The translations under genes and the position numbers were made by a program. Positions 37,313-45,975 of a DNA stretch of 64,000 nt are shown one piece after another. Under the pieces are notes generated by a model. That model ran no database searches. It saw only the letters and a list, made by a program, of their open reading frames with translations, and was not told where the DNA came from. Numbering within the stretch: the first letter of the stretch is position 1; the number at the start of each line of letters is the position of its first letter. The stretch comes from UBA6623 sp965238125 (GTDB lineage Bacteria; Acidobacteriota; Terriglobia; Bryobacterales; UBA6623), in assembly GCA_965238125.1 (NCBI GenBank), contig OZ250179.1, positions 3,596,001 through 3,660,000 of the forward strand, written 5' to 3'.

Positions 37313-38395
37313 TTACGCCGCGTTCAAGTCCTGTTTCATCAATTCGGCTTGGAAGTGCGTCGCCAGCGCATCGACCAGCGGCGTCAGCCCGCCCGTCATG
37401 ATGCCCTCGAGTTGATGCAAGGTGAGGCCGGGAACGCGATGGTCGGTCACTCGCGCCTGGGGGAAGTTGTAGGTGCGAATCTTCTCGCTGCGGTCGCCGC
37501 TACGCACCATCCCGCGGCGACTCTCGGCCTGCTCGGCCTGCTGCTTTTCCATCTCGACTTCGTAGAGCCGCGACCGCAAGACCTGCATCGCGCGGGCTCT
37601 GTTCTTGATCTGCGACTTCTCATCCTGGCAAGTCACCACCAGGTTGCTCGGCAAGTGCGTAATGCGAACCGCCGAATAGGTCGTGTTCACCGATTGCCCC
37701 CCAGGCCCCGAGGAACAATACGTATCGACGCGAATATCCTTCGCCTCGATCTCGATCTCGACTTCGTCGACTTGCGGCATCACGGCCACCGTCACCGCCG
37801 AGGTGTGGATGCGGCCCTGCGTCTCGGTCTTGGGGACGCGCTGCACGCGGTGGACACCGGCCTCGTACTTGAGCTTGCTGTAGACGCGGCGGCCGGAAAT
37901 CAATGAGATCACTTCCTTGAATCCGCCGACCTCGGAAGGGCTCGAGGAAATCATTTCCACTTTCCAGCCCTGGCCCTCGGCATAGCGGCTGTACATGCGG
38001 AAGAGCTCGGCCGCGAACAACGTCGCCTCGTCGCCGCCGGTGCCGGCTCGAATCTCAAGCACCACGCCCTTTTCGTCGTTGGGGTCCTTGGGCAACATCA
38101 GCGCCTTGATCTCCTCCTCAAGGCCGCCGCATTGCTCCTCGAGCCGCGCGATTTCCAATCGTGCCAACTCGGCGACCTCGGCGTCGGGGTCGTGGAGCAT
38201 CGAGCGGGTTTCCTCGAGTTCCGATTGCGACTGTTTCCAAGAATGATATTTTTCGACCACCTCACCGATTTCCGCCGCCGCCTTAGCGGTCTTGGTGTAG
38301 CGGCTTTGATCGGACATGACCGCCGGATCGGCCATCTCGTGGGAAAGCTCGTCATAACGGGCTTCCAACTCGTCCATTTTCTTTTGCCACTGCAT
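37313..38395 (-). CDS. prfA: Peptide chain release factor 1
   Basis: The 360-residue protein releases nascent chains at UAA and UAG stops. The catalytic GGQ loop is in SSGPGGQSVNTTYSAVR, with the typical GVHRVQRVPKTETQGRIHTS before it. The C-terminal KSQIKNRARAMQVLRSRLYE is family-typical, and length equals RF1. The region after GIHTS lacks the SPF of RF2. The DUF1385 gene lies 121 bases upstream on the same strand, a pairing (with rpmE and prmC elsewhere) common in bacteria. Confidence 0.97.
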   Translation of the reverse strand: MQWQKKMDELEARYDELSHEMADPAVMSDQSRYTKTAKAAAEIGEVVEKYHSWKQSQSELEETRSMLHDPDAEVAELARLEIARLEEQCGGLEEEIKALMLPKDPNDEKGVVLEIRAGTGGDEATLFAAELFRMYSRYAEGQGWKVEMISSSPSEVGGFKEVISLISGRRVYSKLKYEAGVHRVQRVPKTETQGRIHTSAVTVAVMPQVDEVEIEIEAKDIRVDTYCSSGPGGQSVNTTYSAVRITHLPSNLVVTCQDEKSQIKNRARAMQVLRSRLYEVEMEKQQAEQAESRRGMVRSGDRSEKIRTYNFPQARVTDHRVPGLTLHQLEGIMTGGLTPLVDALATHFQAELMKQDLNAA

Positions 38396-38516
38396 TGCCG
38401 ATTCCTCGTACGCCCTCTCTCACGCCTGTTCGGGGCGGGTCGGGAGGCCTGCCCGCCGCGCGCGCGGCCGCGTCAAGTCCGCTCTAAGCCCACGTTAAGC
38501 AAGCTCTAAGACCGAG

Positions 38517-39590
38517 TCAAGCAATGACCATCTCGCCGTCCTGCTCCCGCTCGAGCGCCATCGCCGTTTCAAGCGATTGAATGGAAATGGCCACCTGATT
38601 GTCGTCGGGGTTCTTGGTCGTGATGCGCTGCAGCCACAAGCCCGGAGCCACCATCCAAGCCCACAGCGTCCCCTGCCGCTTGGCGGCGAAACGGATGATC
38701 TCGTAACTCACCCCGGCAATCACCGGAAGCATCGCCACCCGAACCAAAAACTTCAACCCGAAACTTTCGACCGGGATCAAGGCGTACACGACGATGCTCA
38801 TCAGCATCACCACCATCAGGAAGCTCGTGCCGCAGCGAGGGTGGAAGGTGCGGAAGCTTTGTGAGTTGTCGATCGTGAGCGGACGCCCCGATTCGTAATT
38901 GAAGACAACCTTATGCTCGGCGCCGTGATACTCAAAAACCCGCCGGATGTCCTTCATGCGCGAGACAATCGTGAGGAAGGCCAGAAAAATTGCCAGGCGC
39001 ACAATGCCGTCCACCAGCGTGAACCCGAAATTGCCGTCGAGCCGCGAGCTATAACTCTGCAACTGCGTCGTAACGACCAGCGGGACAAACTTGTAGAGGA
39101 AGATGAAGAACGCCAGCGAGAACGCCACGTTCAGCCCCATCATCCAACCGGAAATCTCGGCCGACTTCCGCTCCTCTTCTTGCTCGGAGCCAGCGCTTGA
39201 CCTTTCGTCCGATCCCCCGACGGTTTTCGCTGCGGCATCGCCCTCCGCCTTCGCGGCCGTCTCTTCGACCAGAGCCTGGTTCGCCGAAAAGCGCAACGTG
39301 CGAATCCCCAAGCCCATCGCTTGTCCCAACGTCGCCGGCCCGCGCACTACCGGCCAATCGAAGACGGGGTGCTTTTCCGAGACACGCTCAAGCTTGCCGG
39401 TTTGCTGCACGATTTCGCCGTCCGGGCGCCGCACCGTGACGCAATAGCTGTGCGGGGCGCGCATCATGACGCCCTCGATCACGGCTTGACCGCCGATCAG
39501 CGGGTCATCCCCGCTTTCGAGCACCGGCATCATCTGGAGATGGGCCGCGAGGCGGAAAAATTGGCGGATTCTGTGTCGCAACGACGTCAT
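38517..39590 (-). CDS. DUF1385 family membrane protein (YqhQ-like)
   Basis: The 357-residue protein has the family opening IGGQAVIEGVMMRAPHSYCV, at least three membrane segments (VAFSLAFFIFLYKFVPLVV, FLMVVMLMSIVVYALIP, FLVRVAMLPVIAGVSYEI) and the conserved FEYHGAEHKVVFNYESGRPL and RTFHPRCGTSFLM. A charged, Ala/Glu/Lys-rich loop near residues 115-145 separates the N-terminal part from the membrane part. Its function is unknown. It lies upstream of prfA in the same direction, as in many genomes. Confidence 0.92.
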   Translation of the reverse strand: MTSLRHRIRQFFRLAAHLQMMPVLESGDDPLIGGQAVIEGVMMRAPHSYCVTVRRPDGEIVQQTGKLERVSEKHPVFDWPVVRGPATLGQAMGLGIRTLRFSANQALVEETAAKAEGDAAAKTVGGSDERSSAGSEQEEERKSAEISGWMMGLNVAFSLAFFIFLYKFVPLVVTTQLQSYSSRLDGNFGFTLVDGIVRLAIFLAFLTIVSRMKDIRRVFEYHGAEHKVVFNYESGRPLTIDNSQSFRTFHPRCGTSFLMVVMLMSIVVYALIPVESFGLKFLVRVAMLPVIAGVSYEIIRFAAKRQGTLWAWMVAPGLWLQRITTKNPDDNQVAISIQSLETAMALEREQDGEMVIA

Positions 39591-39635
39591 GGTATCGATC
39601 CTACGCTTCCTCTCATTTTACGATAAACTGACACC

Positions 39636-40004
39636 ATGCTTAGCCGAATCGGGCGGTGGCTACGTCCTGTTGTGCTGTGGACATACCCCCGCGGCTCCTG
39701 GCAGTACGACGTCTTGGCGGTGGCCATTCTGCTCTTCATCTTCCTGACACCGAGGGAGTTTTTCCGCGATCAGCCGCGACCACCGAGCGTCCAGCAGATC
39801 GAGGCTCTTTCCGAAGACCCGGCCATCGAAGTGTTTTGGGTGGAACCGTTCGTCATCGACGAAACCCCCGCCGCCGAGGTCGACGAGAAGCTTCGCGCCC
39901 TGTTGCGCCAAAGGACCGGCCGCACTCTGAGCATTGTCGATACCCGGCCGTCGACCGACGACGAAGGCGAGGTCCGCGCCTATCTCGTCTATGCTCGGCC
40001 GTAA
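39636..40004 (+). CDS. Hypothetical single-span membrane protein
   Basis: A 122-residue protein with one membrane segment (VLAVAILLFIFLTPREFF, residues about 27-44) and a soluble C-terminal half with a repeated alpha/beta pattern ending in GEVRAYLVYARP. I do not recognise a named family. It is divergently placed from the DUF1385 gene (45 bases) and followed after 78 bases by a LolA-like gene in the same direction, so the two may form a small envelope operon. Confidence 0.65.
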   Translation: MLSRIGRWLRPVVLWTYPRGSWQYDVLAVAILLFIFLTPREFFRDQPRPPSVQQIEALSEDPAIEVFWVEPFVIDETPAAEVDEKLRALLRQRTGRTLSIVDTRPSTDDEGEVRAYLVYARP

Positions 40005-40082
40005 CCCGCCGTGATTCCGGCAAATCGGCCCCAAGACCACACGACTGTGGGACCTTGCCCTGACGAAGTTCATCGAAACGCG

Positions 40083-40790
40083 ATGCCGCACCGCCCAGTC
40101 TCATTCAACGTGCATTGGATTTTTCTCTGCGCCCTGGTAACCTTCCTCGTTCCCTCGCTGCCCGCTGTCGAGTTGGACGTATTGCTGGCCCGCATGGATA
40201 CGGCCTCGGAAGGTTTTCGCGCCATGCAGGCTGATGTCCGCTGGCTCAAGTACACCGACATCGTCGAAGACGAAAGCATCGAAGAGGGCGTGATCCGCGT
40301 GATGCGGGACAGCAAGAAGCAGATCAACTTGTTCATCGAGTTTCAGAAACCCTATCTGTATTTCGTTTCCGTGCGCGGCACGAAGGTAGAGATTTACCGG
40401 CCCAAGATCGCGACGGTCGAGGAGTACGATTTATCGAAGTCAAGGGAGATGCTGGAGCAAGCCTTGCTGCTGGGGTTCGGCACGGCGGGTCGAGTCTTAC
40501 GCGAAAACTACGAACTAAAGATGGAGGGCGAGGAAAAGGCCGCGGGCACGGCGGCGGTCAAGATTGAGCTGGTTCCCAAATCCGAGAAGATGCGCACCAA
40601 CATGCCGCGGCTCGAAATGTGGATTTCCACCTCGGACTGGCAACCGGTGCAGGAAAAGATCTACGGCGCCAACCCAGGAGATTATCGTCTCTACACCTAC
40701 ACGGATATCAAGCGAAACCCGCCGATGAAGGAATCCGCATTAAAGCTGAAGATTCCCGGCAAGGTCAAGCGTATCTTTCCACAGCGTTAG
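40083..40790 (+). CDS. LolA-like outer-membrane lipoprotein-sorting protein
   Basis: The 235-residue protein, from the ATG at 40083, has a signal peptide (WIFLCALVTFLVPSLPAVEL). The rest has a LolA/LppX-type half-barrel pattern: MQADVRWLKYTDIVEDESIE, LFIEFQKPYLYFVSVRGTKV, VKIELVPKSEKMRTNMPRLE and LKIPGKVKRIFPQR. Such proteins carry lipoproteins or lipids across the periplasm. It is followed by a likely terminator at 40937. The family call rests on pattern, so moderately sure. Confidence 0.75.
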   Translation: MPHRPVSFNVHWIFLCALVTFLVPSLPAVELDVLLARMDTASEGFRAMQADVRWLKYTDIVEDESIEEGVIRVMRDSKKQINLFIEFQKPYLYFVSVRGTKVEIYRPKIATVEEYDLSKSREMLEQALLLGFGTAGRVLRENYELKMEGEEKAAGTAAVKIELVPKSEKMRTNMPRLEMWISTSDWQPVQEKIYGANPGDYRLYTYTDIKRNPPMKESALKLKIPGKVKRIFPQR

Positions 40791-40936
40791 AAACCGCGGA
40801 ACCCGCGCCGCCCAAACCGTGCCCCGCAAACTGAGCCGCGCACGTTAGTAAGCGGTATCCGAATGAGGCCGTTCAACCCAAAGGAAAGCGGTAAAACCGC
40901 GACACCCGGGAGCCAAGAGCAAATGCCCGCGTCGCG

Positions 40937-40958
40937 AAACGGGTTGTCCCGTTTTTTT
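40937..40958 (+). terminator. Rho-independent terminator
   Basis: aaacggg-ttgt-cccgttt forms a 7-bp stem followed by a T tract (40952-40958). Upstream is another small hairpin (gcggtaaaaccgc, 40888-40900) and a purine-rich stretch. It most simply ends the LolA-like gene, but its position 38 bases before the next start codon would also fit an attenuated leader. Confidence 0.75.
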
Positions 40959-40995
40959 CACGGCTCCTAACTCTCACGGCCCCGTTTGGTAACTC

Positions 40996-41649
40996 ATGTC
41001 CGCCGCCATCGCGTTATTCGCCAAGGCCCCCATCGCCAGCCGTGTCAAAACCCGCTTGCAGCCGCCGCTTACCCCTCAACAAGCCGCCGACCTGCATCGC
41101 GCGTTCGTCCTCGATGTTTGGGAAAGCCTAAACAACATCCCCAAACTTTCGCTCTATCTCTACCGCGACGAAGCCTGGCCCAGCGGCGACGAACCGGCGC
41201 CCCCCGAAAATTGCGGCCTTCAACAGGGCTCGGATCTAGGCGAGCGGATGCTGCACTGTTTCGAGGAACTCCAGGCACGCGGCCACGACCGAGTAGTCAT
41301 CGTCGGCAGCGACAGCCCAACACTGCCGGTCGCCTATCTTGAAAAGGGTCTCGAACGGCTCCGTGACACCGACGCCGTTCTAGGGCCAAGCGAAGACGGC
41401 GGCTATTATGCCGTCGGCTGCCGCCAAGCCGCGGCGCGCATGTTTGCGGGCGTCCCTTGGTCCACGGCGTCTACCAGGGCGGAAACCGAGCGAGCTTTTG
41501 AACGCGAAGGTCTGCGCTGTGAGACGCTGCCCGAATGGCACGACATCGACACCGAAACGGACCTTCGCCGGCTCTCCGTCGAGCGCAATCTTCCGCGGCA
41601 CACGAAAGCGTGGTTCGACAGCCACGACCCGTTTGGCCCGCGCGGCTGA
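40996..41649 (+). CDS. TIGR04282/DUF2064 family glycosyltransferase-like protein
   Basis: The 217-residue protein belongs to the nucleotidyl/glycosyl-transferase-like DUF2064 group. It has the N-terminal AIALFAKAPIASRVKTRLQP (with the K-T-R-L triphosphate-binding motif), VVIVGSDSPTLP, AVLGPSEDGGYYAVG, and the ending EWHDIDTETDLRRL. It is a GT-A fold; the donor and acceptor are not known. It starts at an ATG 38 bases after a terminator-like hairpin, so the leader may regulate it. The next gene follows in the same direction after 190 bases. Confidence 0.85.
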   Translation: MSAAIALFAKAPIASRVKTRLQPPLTPQQAADLHRAFVLDVWESLNNIPKLSLYLYRDEAWPSGDEPAPPENCGLQQGSDLGERMLHCFEELQARGHDRVVIVGSDSPTLPVAYLEKGLERLRDTDAVLGPSEDGGYYAVGCRQAAARMFAGVPWSTASTRAETERAFEREGLRCETLPEWHDIDTETDLRRLSVERNLPRHTKAWFDSHDPFGPRG

Positions 41650-41839
41650 AATTCCTCGAGCGCTTGCTACAATAGAGCCGTCGCGCGAGGCCCGCGTACC
41701 ATCCCCACCCTTCCCCGCCGCGGATCGGTCCTTTCGGAGTCGCCTGACTCCTCCCGTTCGTTTTCCGGTTGCCCCTGTTCACGCCGGATGAAGTTCGTCT
41801 CTGTGTCGGCCTCCCGCATTCGCGTCCACCGAGCCCCCA

Positions 41840-43351
41840 ATGCCCGCCGTTTCATCCCAACAACAGCCCGCGCCAATCGAGCTTGTCACCGTGATCGAGG
41901 GATTTCTTCGCGGCTGCCGCCAGCCGCTGGCTGTCGAGGATGAGCAAGCGCCGATTCGCATCCAACAGGGCGGCTACGCGCTGGAAGTTCATGGGAAGCA
42001 GTGTGTCTTACAAGTCTGGGGCGACGAGGGGAATATCGTTCGGCGGGTCGTCTCGGTGCGCTCGCAAGGCGTCGGCCGACTGGAGCTGAACGTTCGCCGC
42101 TTCGGCGCCAAGACCTCGACGCTCACCCTGCGCGATAGCGGAGCGAACCGCGAAGCACTCAACCGCATCACGCGGCAGATCGAGTTCCGCGAGTTCCTGC
42201 GTCGGATTCTGACACGCGACTTCGGCGAGTGGAAAATCGAGAAACTGCTTTCTTCGGCCGATCTCGAAAACTCCCTCTCGCCGATCTACACGCGCGGAGT
42301 ATTGCGGCGCGGCAGCCAACTGTGGGCCGTCATCGGGTGTCGCGACGATCGGACGGCCTGCGAGAGGATTCTGACATTCGGGTTGATTTGGCTCGATTGG
42401 GTACGCCGGCGCGCCGACCGGCATGTCGTCGCCGGCCTGAAGATCTTCCTCCCTTACCGATCCACGCGAACCACGGCGAACCGGCTGGCCTTCCTCAATC
42501 GCGACGCGATACAACTCGAGCTCTACGGCTTTGACGCTCAGGGAGGCCTGAGCCCGACCGATCCAACTGACTTCGGCAACCTGGCCACGCGGCTGCCTGT
42601 TTGCGCCGCGCCCGCTGAACCTCCCGCGGCGACGGCTGCCCGCTTAGCCGATCTGAGCGCCTATCCGTGTGTCGAAACCGTCGAGCGAGCCGACGGCGCC
42701 CGCTCGTTTCGGATTCGCGGGATGGAGTTCGCGCGCCAAACCGCGGCCTCGGTGACCTACGGGTTGACCGAGAAAGGCCTCGTTTCCGACCGCACGTTCG
42801 ACGAAGTCTTTCGGCTGGCCGAGGAACTCGCCCGTTTCCGGTCGCCCGATGCGCCGGACACATTGAACCCGCTCTACCGCAACTACCCCGAAAGCTGGCT
42901 CGAGTCCCAAGTACGAGGCGGTATCGAACGCATTCGCGGCGGCCTACTTCCGCACCCGGTCTATAGTCACGTCCCCGCGGTGGCCGGAGCCAATCGCGGC
43001 ATCGTCGACCTGCTGGCTTGCGACCGCGCCGGCCGTTTGACCGTGCTGGAGCTCAAAGTAGAAGAGGACATTCACCTGCCCCTGCAGAGCCTCGACTATT
43101 GGATGCGCGCCAAATGGCACCTCGACCGCAGCGAATTTTCCGCGCAAGGCTATTTCCCCGGCATCGAGTTGTCCTCGGAAACGCCGCGTCTGTTGCTCGT
43201 CGCCCCCGCCTTCGATTTCCACCCCACAACGGAAATCATCCTGCGCTGTTTCTCGCCGGAAATCGCGGTCGAGCGAGTCGGCCTGGGGGCCGAGTGGCGC
43301 CGCGAACTGCAAGTGCTTTTTCGCAAGAAGGGCGCCGCTCGGCTGGCATGA
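41840..43351 (+). CDS. Hypothetical protein with a PD-(D/E)XK nuclease-like C terminus
   Basis: A 503-residue protein I cannot assign to a named family. The N-terminal ~250 residues are mixed alpha/beta (VLQVWGDEGNIVRRVVSVRS, LEKLLSSADLENSLSPIYTR-like segments). About residues 350-430 hold ESWLESQVRGGIERIRGGLL, then NRGIVDLLACDRAGRLTVLE, then LKVEEDIHLPLQSLDYWMRA. The G-I-V-D...L-E-L-K-V pattern with a later Q..DYW is that of PD-(D/E)XK nuclease-fold domains such as DUF91/NucS-like endonucleases. That is inference from motif spacing only. No methyltransferase or helicase partner is near. Confidence 0.6.
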   Translation: MPAVSSQQQPAPIELVTVIEGFLRGCRQPLAVEDEQAPIRIQQGGYALEVHGKQCVLQVWGDEGNIVRRVVSVRSQGVGRLELNVRRFGAKTSTLTLRDSGANREALNRITRQIEFREFLRRILTRDFGEWKIEKLLSSADLENSLSPIYTRGVLRRGSQLWAVIGCRDDRTACERILTFGLIWLDWVRRRADRHVVAGLKIFLPYRSTRTTANRLAFLNRDAIQLELYGFDAQGGLSPTDPTDFGNLATRLPVCAAPAEPPAATAARLADLSAYPCVETVERADGARSFRIRGMEFARQTAASVTYGLTEKGLVSDRTFDEVFRLAEELARFRSPDAPDTLNPLYRNYPESWLESQVRGGIERIRGGLLPHPVYSHVPAVAGANRGIVDLLACDRAGRLTVLELKVEEDIHLPLQSLDYWMRAKWHLDRSEFSAQGYFPGIELSSETPRLLLVAPAFDFHPTTEIILRCFSPEIAVERVGLGAEWRRELQVLFRKKGAARLA

Positions 43352-43441
43352 ATCCGCCGATTCTCCGAATCACCGGAGCGAGCCGAGGCAAGTCACGGGC
43401 GGATCTACCAGGTTGTCGAATAGATCAACCCGGCCGCCGCC

Positions 43442-44605
43442 CTACCAGCGATCCACCTTCACCAAGCCGCGATCGATCGACGCCAAGTTCGGCTTGCCGG
43501 AAAGCCCCATCGCCAACGCCAACTCCTGTTGCAACAACCGCAGCAGGGTCTCCACGCCCACCGCGCCGTAGCCCGCCAGCGCCCACAGGATCGGTCGTCC
43601 GATCCAAATCGCATCGGCGCCCAGCGCCAGGCCCTTGAGAATGTCCACGCCCCGCCGAAAACCGCCGTCGACAAAGATCGGAACCCGCCCCTCGACTTCG
43701 TCGGCTATGAACGGCAAGACCTCGATCGTCGCGGCCACGCCGTCGATCGTGCGGCCCCCGTAGTTGGAAACGACCAATCCGTCGACGCCGTTGGTCACCG
43801 CCTGGCTCGCTTCGTCGGGACTCATCACACCTTTGAGAATGACCGGGAGCCCGGACCATTCCTTGACCCGGTCGATCACATCCCAAGCCAACCGCGGACC
43901 TCCGCGTTCGCGAAGCTTGGCCGGGTCGGGCGGCCATATCGGCCGTTCCGAGCCTGCCGTGTCTCTTCTGTTGTGGAGATCGCGCTCCAGCAACGCGGCC
44001 GGTCCGTTTCCGATTGTGAGACAAATCACCCGGCACCCGGCATCGGCCGCGCGCTTCACTTCCTCGCGCGTGACCTCGACGTCGTTTTCGGCATCAGCCT
44101 GAAACCACAGCGGTGTTTGCGCCTGAGCCGCGATTTTCCCGATCGGCAGGCTCGACCGCCGACTGATGACGACCGCGCTTTGAGCCGCTCCGGCCCCTTG
44201 CACGGTCGCGCCCTCGGCGTCGGCGTGCAGACGAAGATGGCCCGCGCTGGGGCCGACCAGAATAGGCGCGAACTGTTTGTCGCCGAACAGCTCGATCGAC
44301 AGATCCATCTTGCTGACGTCGACCAGCATTCTCGGCCGGAAGGTAATGCGTTCGAAGAATTCGCGGTTGCGGCGCAACGTCCGCTCCGAGCCCGCGCCGC
44401 CGGCAATGTGGTCGTAGAGCGTCTCGGGAAGTCGCTTGCGAGCGACGTCTTCAAATTCGAAGGCGTTGATGAGTTCGTCGACCGGAGCCACGCGGTCGGG
44501 CTCGAAAACCGCTCGGGCCGCCTCATCTTGCGGGCCGGCGAAGAGCGGCGAAGCGGCCGCCCACATCGACAATTGGCGAACGGCTTGACGTCGGGTTAGA
44601 GGCAT
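43442..44605 (-). CDS. FMN alpha-hydroxy-acid oxidase homologue with lost active-site residues
   Basis: The 387-residue protein has the fold of lactate/glycolate oxidases and flavocytochrome b2, with a twin-arginine leader (LTRRQAVRQLSMWAAAS). The FMN region is present (Lys258 in VILKG; DGGFRRGVDILKGLALGADA). Catalytic positions are altered: the usual histidine of SNHGGR is Tyr282 (SNYGGR), the tyrosine of WFQLY is Asp171, the aspartate of TVD is Gly199, and the substrate arginine is Leu206. It lies 74 bases downstream of a paralogue that keeps these residues. It may be a pseudoenzyme, a flavin-binding protein or an enzyme with changed chemistry. Confidence 0.88.
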   Translation of the reverse strand: MPLTRRQAVRQLSMWAAASPLFAGPQDEAARAVFEPDRVAPVDELINAFEFEDVARKRLPETLYDHIAGGAGSERTLRRNREFFERITFRPRMLVDVSKMDLSIELFGDKQFAPILVGPSAGHLRLHADAEGATVQGAGAAQSAVVISRRSSLPIGKIAAQAQTPLWFQADAENDVEVTREEVKRAADAGCRVICLTIGNGPAALLERDLHNRRDTAGSERPIWPPDPAKLRERGGPRLAWDVIDRVKEWSGLPVILKGVMSPDEASQAVTNGVDGLVVSNYGGRTIDGVAATIEVLPFIADEVEGRVPIFVDGGFRRGVDILKGLALGADAIWIGRPILWALAGYGAVGVETLLRLLQQELALAMGLSGKPNLASIDRGLVKVDRW

Positions 44606-44679
44606 GACTTGTCGCTGCGTATTTGTTTCGGTGCTTGATCGCGAGGGAAGGCGGGCGATTCGGGAACCCTCTCGAGGCC

Positions 44680-45873
44680 TTACGGAAATTCCATTTTCAC
44701 CAGGCTTCGGTCAATGTCGGAGATTCGCGAGCACCCCGTCCGGGCCATCGTCAGCACCAGCTCGGCTTGCATCATTCGCAAAACCCGCTCGACACCCGCC
44801 GCGCCGAACGCACCCAGACCCCACAGCGGCGGGCGGCCCACCAGGACCGCGTTCGCGCCGATCGCCAAAGCCTTGAAGATGTCGTCGCCGCGCCGAAATC
44901 CGCCGTCGATCAAGACCGGTATCCGCCCGGCCGCGGCATCGACGATTTCCGGCAGCACTTCGATCGTAGACGGCGCATATTCCAGATAGCGCGCCCCGTG
45001 ATTGGAGACCACGATCGCGTCCACGCCGTGCTCCACGGCCAACTCCGCGTCTTCGGCCGTCAGCAATCCTTTCGCCAGCAACGGCAGGTCGGTCCATGTT
45101 CGCAGCGTGTCGTAGAATTCCCAGGTCTCATGGGGACTTTCCGGACGCGTCCCGTAGTTAGGCGCTTGAGGGGCGTCCGCTCCCCGCCTTCGCCGCGACC
45201 CGCGCCTCGAACGCGACCCCCGACGCCGCGCCGTCAGGTGGCGATCATGCATCAACCTTTCCCGGTACGAGCTGTACGGCCCGTCCACGGTATGGCAAAT
45301 TGCCCCACAACCGGCGTCCTCGGCGCGACCTACCCGCTCGCGAGCCGCGTCGCGATTGCCGTGGATGTAGAGTTGTTGCCAAATCGGCCCTTCGGCCGCC
45401 GCCGCGATCTCGCCGATCGGGAACCCGGCCTGGTTGCTGACGACCATCGCCGTCTCGGCGACGCTTGCCCCCCGACGGGTCTCGGGTTCGCCGCCCGGAT
45501 GAAGGCGCTCATGGCCCGCGGTAGGGTCGACCAACAGTGGGTATTCCAGGATCTGGCCCAGCATCACAATCGACGTGTCGATCGATTCGACGTGGGTCAC
45601 GCCCCGTGGAAGAATGCTCACCCAATCGAAAGCCTTGCGATTGCGCCGCAACGAGTATTCGCCCTCGACCGCTCCGGCGACGAAGTCGTAGTCGGCCTGC
45701 TTCATCTTCGCCCGAGCAACCGGTTCGAACTCGAAGACGTTGGCGATTTCATCGAGGGAAGGAATCCTGCGGTGTCCCTCGCGAGGAATGAACTGTCCCT
45801 CGAGCAGAGGCGAGCCCGCCGCGAACAAGGCGAACTGTTTGAGTGCTTCCCGGCGATTGAAGGTCGAAGACAT
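44680..45873 (-). CDS. FMN-dependent alpha-hydroxy-acid oxidising protein, Tat-exported
   Basis: From the ATG at 45873 the 397-residue protein has a Tat leader (FNRREALKQFALFAAGSPLL). It retains the family active site: Tyr169 (WQQLY), Asp197 (HTVDG), Arg204, Lys268 (LLAKG), His292 and Arg295 (SNHGAR), and the FMN-binding DGGFRRGDDIFKALAIGANA. It should oxidise a 2-hydroxy acid to the 2-keto acid. The loop after 210 carries an unusual arginine/serine-rich insert (residues about 215-232) not seen in the paralogue. Expected export in folded form with FMN is consistent with Tat. Substrate unknown. The degenerate paralogue follows on the same strand, probably in one transcript. Confidence 0.88.
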   Translation of the reverse strand: MSSTFNRREALKQFALFAAGSPLLEGQFIPREGHRRIPSLDEIANVFEFEPVARAKMKQADYDFVAGAVEGEYSLRRNRKAFDWVSILPRGVTHVESIDTSIVMLGQILEYPLLVDPTAGHERLHPGGEPETRRGASVAETAMVVSNQAGFPIGEIAAAAEGPIWQQLYIHGNRDAARERVGRAEDAGCGAICHTVDGPYSSYRERLMHDRHLTARRRGSRSRRGSRRRRGADAPQAPNYGTRPESPHETWEFYDTLRTWTDLPLLAKGLLTAEDAELAVEHGVDAIVVSNHGARYLEYAPSTIEVLPEIVDAAAGRIPVLIDGGFRRGDDIFKALAIGANAVLVGRPPLWGLGAFGAAGVERVLRMMQAELVLTMARTGCSRISDIDRSLVKMEFP

Positions 45874-45975
45874 AGAGGTTCGCAGGGCATTGTAATACAA
45901 ACCGCGCGCCGAGAGATCGGCGACCCGGACCGTATCAGGCCCCGTCAGCCCGTGTCAGTCAATGACAAAGGCCGA

